From Microvelia longipes (Eukaryota; Arthropoda; Insecta; Hemiptera; Veliidae), in contig JACMZG010001908.1 in assembly GCA_018340805.1 (NCBI GenBank), positions 13,840,687-13,904,686 of the forward strand: a stretch of 64,000 bases of DNA. The letters run 5' to 3'. Positions 59,790 through 64,000 of this stretch are shown here, one piece after another (position 1 is the stretch's first letter; each line of letters starts with the position of its first letter). The notes under the pieces were generated by a model. The model was not told where the DNA came from, ran no database searches, and saw only the letters and a list, made by a program, of their open reading frames with translations. A program made the translations under genes and the position numbers.

Positions 59790-60010
59790 AATTCAGAGCT
59801 TGGCATGAAAGTACAGCAGCTATGGAAAATGGACAAATTGTTTTTTGTGGCAATTATATTATCGGCTACAGGAGTCATATCTCATACACTTCATGACAGT
59901 TTGCATGAATTAGATACTAATCCTTACATTTACAAAACTTTAAAGAAAGCTGCCATCATCAATACCTGCATCATCATATGAAAATTTTTATCGACAGACC
60001 TTGTGACTTA
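59790..60010 (+). pseudogene. LINE ORF2 C-terminal fragment in Nca intron
   Basis: Reads ELGMKVQQLWKMDKLFFVAI, then ILSATGVISHTLHDSLHELD and KKAAIINTCI, followed by a frameshift into RKFL. The SATGVI-TLH-SL...LNTC-RKFL order is the common tail of endonuclease-type non-LTR retrotransposon ORF2 proteins. It is open in frame with the first Nca exon by chance, so it must not be read as Nca protein. No clear target duplication. Confidence 0.75.
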
Positions 60011-60206
60011 AGACAGAAAAAATAAGATGTTTGACTTGACTTTGCACATCAATTTATCTATTGTTGGCAAGTTTCTTTGACTGAGAGAGAGAGAGAAAGT
60101 TATTAATAAATAACATTATTATTCAAATTTATAATATCATTTATGTGGATCCATAAAAAGTAAAGAAATAAGAAAAAAAACTTTTGTGATGCAAAGAGAC
60201 TGCTAA

Positions 60207-60676
60207 AAAGAGACTAATACTTAGAGGGATGATACTACAGCTCTTATCATTCCTTGGGTAGCTAGGTGCCGTAACTGTTCATTGGTGACGTCATTTTTTG
60301 ATTTTTCATTATAATTACAATGAAAAATCATATAAATATTACATTATTTTTCGACTATTTTGTCTTAAATTAAGTGAAATGAATTTAAAATAATTTTTTT
60401 GTTACTTAAAGAAGGGATTTTTTTTTGTTAAAAAAAGGGTTGTAAGCAATAAGATTTTGGTGGGCTGTCAATTGACTTTAGCCGTGTGTTACATTTTAGT
60501 AGAGTGTGTGCTACAATAGGAGTTCTAGAGGGTAGGGGGAGTATCTAGTCTCTCTTTCTAGGGAGACTATAGTAAGGGTAAGTACAGTTATGGCACATTC
60601 GGAAACTGTCTCACTTCCAGACCCCTTATCACTGTGTTATTCTGACTATGTACTCCCTCTAAGTATTAGTCTCTTT
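60207..60676. mobile_element. Possible foldback element with 23-bp inverted ends
   Basis: AAAGAGACTAATACTTAGAG plus GGA (60207-60229) is exactly reverse-complementary to 60654-60676. The interior shows TCTCTCTTTCTAGGGAGAC hairpin-like words and a fragment GTCAATTGACTTTAGCC (about 60467-60484) that resembles the end of the 144-bp MITE. About 470 bases, within Nca intron 1 (before the exon at 60859). No coding frame. Confidence 0.55.
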
Positions 60677-60740
60677 GACGTGATGTAAAAGATAGGTAAG
60701 GTTATATTTGACAACTTATTTCTTATAAGCTGTTATTTGA

Positions 60741-61741
<1,001 letters not shown>

Positions 61742-61750
61742 GTCCCAAAC

Positions 61751-62263
61751 AATTTATTATTATTAATGATTGGGGTTGGAGTCCACTGCGACTGGAAGTC
61801 TATTGTACAATCCCCTCAATTGGTCCAGGTCAGAATAATCCTTTTCCCCGGACTAGGTCTAGGATCTTTTTGACCAGTGATTCATTGGTAGAGTCAAACT
61901 TAGTGAGAGTGCTGCTACCAAAGTTGGAGAACCTTTGAAAGGCTAGGGCTTCACATCTCAGAAGTATGTGAGAGACTGTTTCGGTTTCCGATTCACAAAG
62001 CCTACACACTGGGTTATCTTTAAAGATACCAATGGTATGGAAATGTTTTCGGAGGTGACAGTGACCAGTCAGTAGTCCAGTTACTGTTCTAAGGTCCCTT
62101 CTGCTTAGACTGAGGAGGTCCTCAGTTACTTTGGGACTGGGTCCTTTTAACATAAGTTTACTGTGCCTCATGCCAGAGGATTTGTTCCAGTGGTGCAGGT
62201 GTTTGGTTAACAGCCAATCTTTAATTACACCTTTGGCTATAGCTTTAGGTATGGCTACTATGG
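61751..62263 (-). mobile_element. 5'-truncated LINE with target-site duplication, in Nca intron
   Basis: Flanked by GTCCCAAAC at 61742-61750 and 62264-62272 (9-base target duplication). The minus frame to 61830 encodes LLSLSRRDLRTVTGLLTGHC ... CRLCESETETVSHILLRCEA, the tail of a retrotransposon ORF2 with the RNase H end and a C-x2-C-x7-H-x4-C knuckle, typical of the I/R1-type superfamily. The 3' UTR ends in a short (TAA)n run, not a poly(A). It is inserted antisense to Nca. Confidence 0.85.
61830..62262 (-). pseudogene. LINE ORF2 C-terminal fragment
   Basis: About 145 residues, complete to its own stop (LVRGKGLF) and apparently undamaged, so the insertion is probably recent. Only the 5' part is missing. 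The initial residues extend into the target duplication and are not a real start. Confidence 0.82.
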
Positions 62264-62272
62264 GTCCCAAAC

Positions 62273-63240
<968 letters not shown>

Positions 63241-63325
63241 GAGTGTGGTTTGTCGGATTTGAACCCAGGCCTCTTGATTACTAGTTTGATGATCTAGCTA
63301 TTAGACCAACCTACCAGTATGAAAT
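63241..63325 (-). repeat. tRNA-derived sequence (pseudo-tRNA or SINE head)
   Basis: Minus strand TACTGGTAGGTTGGTCTAAT supplies an A-box-like TAGGTTGGTCT, and CTGGGTTCAAATCCGACAAA contains a perfect B box (63255-63265) with a good T arm. The anticodon arm is mismatched and the acceptor ends pair poorly, so I do not call a functional tRNA. It would be transcribed antisense to Nca. Confidence 0.5.
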
Positions 63326-63701
63326 ATTATGATTTCCCAAGTTTTGTTTACTCTTTTGTATAAAATAAATGTGAGTAAGTTTAGAATGAAAGTTTCTTTA
63401 AAAAGTGACTTTAATCTTTTAAAACTTATCTAAGTAATTATAAATATCAAACTTCATCAGTGGTAGTTAACGGATCTAAAAGGTTTTACCCCTGTGATGT
63501 CACCAGGCTCCACGGTAAGTGGAGTAATAATTTTGGTGTAGTTGGTAGACATGTGTTGCTCCACAAATGAGTGATGGGAACAAATAACAGCCCAGAGATT
63601 TCCAGCAATCAGGGCTCCAAAAGCTATAGACCTATGGTTTCACCTGTAGTTTAACTATTACCAATTTTGACAAAAATCAGTAAATATTATAGTATTACAC
63701 A

Positions 63702-63851
63702 TGGTTGTAATCAGTTGACAACATGGGAAAATAGGGCTGAGGAACCAATGAGGTTTGTCCTATATGAAATTTCGGGCGTGGTGGAACATCAAGGAAAAAC
63801 CTCATTGGCTCCATTGCGTTATTTTCTTACACTGTCAATTGATTATAACCA
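63702..63851. mobile_element. 150-bp palindromic MITE (TCAGTTGACA family)
   Basis: Left end TGGTTGTAATCAGTTGACA and right end TGTCAATTGATTATAACCA are inverted repeats. Inside, GAACCAATGAGGTTTGTCC mirrors AACCTCATTGGCTCC. Second copy of the family at 49662-49805. The 65-residue plus ORF across it is chance. Confidence 0.8.
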
Positions 63852-64000
63852 TTTATCACTATAAATATACAGCGTATCCTGTAAATTTATAGTGAAGAAA
63901 AAAATCCTTCTATCTACTTATGGCTACAAAATTATTCATTACTGAACTGTTTTCAAACTGAAAAATGTCATTTTACCATCAATGTCAAGAAAATATTTAA

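Noticed and set aside
59655..59981. Single 108-residue protein from the Nca start
   Set aside because: Only the first 23 codons are neurocalcin; after the GTATTT donor the frame runs through intron and a LINE fragment by chance.
63241..63325. Functional tRNA gene on the minus strand
   Set aside because: B box and T arm are good but the anticodon stem and acceptor ends do not pair; called tRNA-derived only.

Overview
The window is nuclear DNA of an animal, almost certainly an arthropod and most likely an insect. The evidence is a strongly A+T-rich background, spliced genes with GT/AG introns, a neurocalcin exon set almost identical to the insect Nca protein as I recall it, and arthropod-type retroelements (BEL/Pao, Jockey-like and other LINEs, Penelope-like elements with hammerhead-like motifs, tRNA- and 5S-derived SINEs). 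I cannot name the order. Gene density is very low: three protein genes are supported in 64 kb. The rest is intron, intergenic DNA and layers of mobile elements.

Layout. 1-10.1 kb is a pile of broken BEL/Pao LTR-retrotransposon pieces that repeatedly switch strand and form large inverted repeats around 77-83 bp LTR-like ends. 10-19 kb holds a 5'-truncated Jockey-like LINE with target-site duplication, a tRNA-derived SINE, an inverted pair of Penelope-type hammerhead motifs and a 29-bp minisatellite. 19.1-22.6 kb (minus strand) is a secreted-protein gene: TATA box, short non-coding first exon, 2.3-kb intron full of mobile elements, and one coding exon for a 361-residue alanine/glycine/asparagine-rich protein built from 11-residue repeats. 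23-42 kb is mobile-element territory: 5S-derived repeats, several minisatellites, a Penelope-like element inserted in a MITE with an 11-bp target duplication, a MITE inside a MITE, and a 1.4-kb foldback with a MITE in one arm. 42.6-45.2 kb (plus) holds the last two coding exons of a neuronal calcium sensor gene. 51.7-55.1 kb is a 1.78-kb tandem duplication. 59.6 kb to the end (plus) holds the first three coding exons of neurocalcin; its last exon lies beyond the window.

The two EF-hand genes are paralogues in the same orientation about 14 kb apart. From memory, Drosophila Nca (CG7641) and CG7646 are also neighbours, so this may be an old conserved pair. Products of this family bind Ca2+ and switch membrane-associated targets, typically in neurons. 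The secreted repeat protein is not obviously connected with them.

Many element copies differ mainly by single-base and homopolymer indels, and several near-perfect inverted repeats occur. Some structure in the first 15 kb and at 51-55 kb may therefore reflect an imperfectly polished long-read assembly rather than biology.
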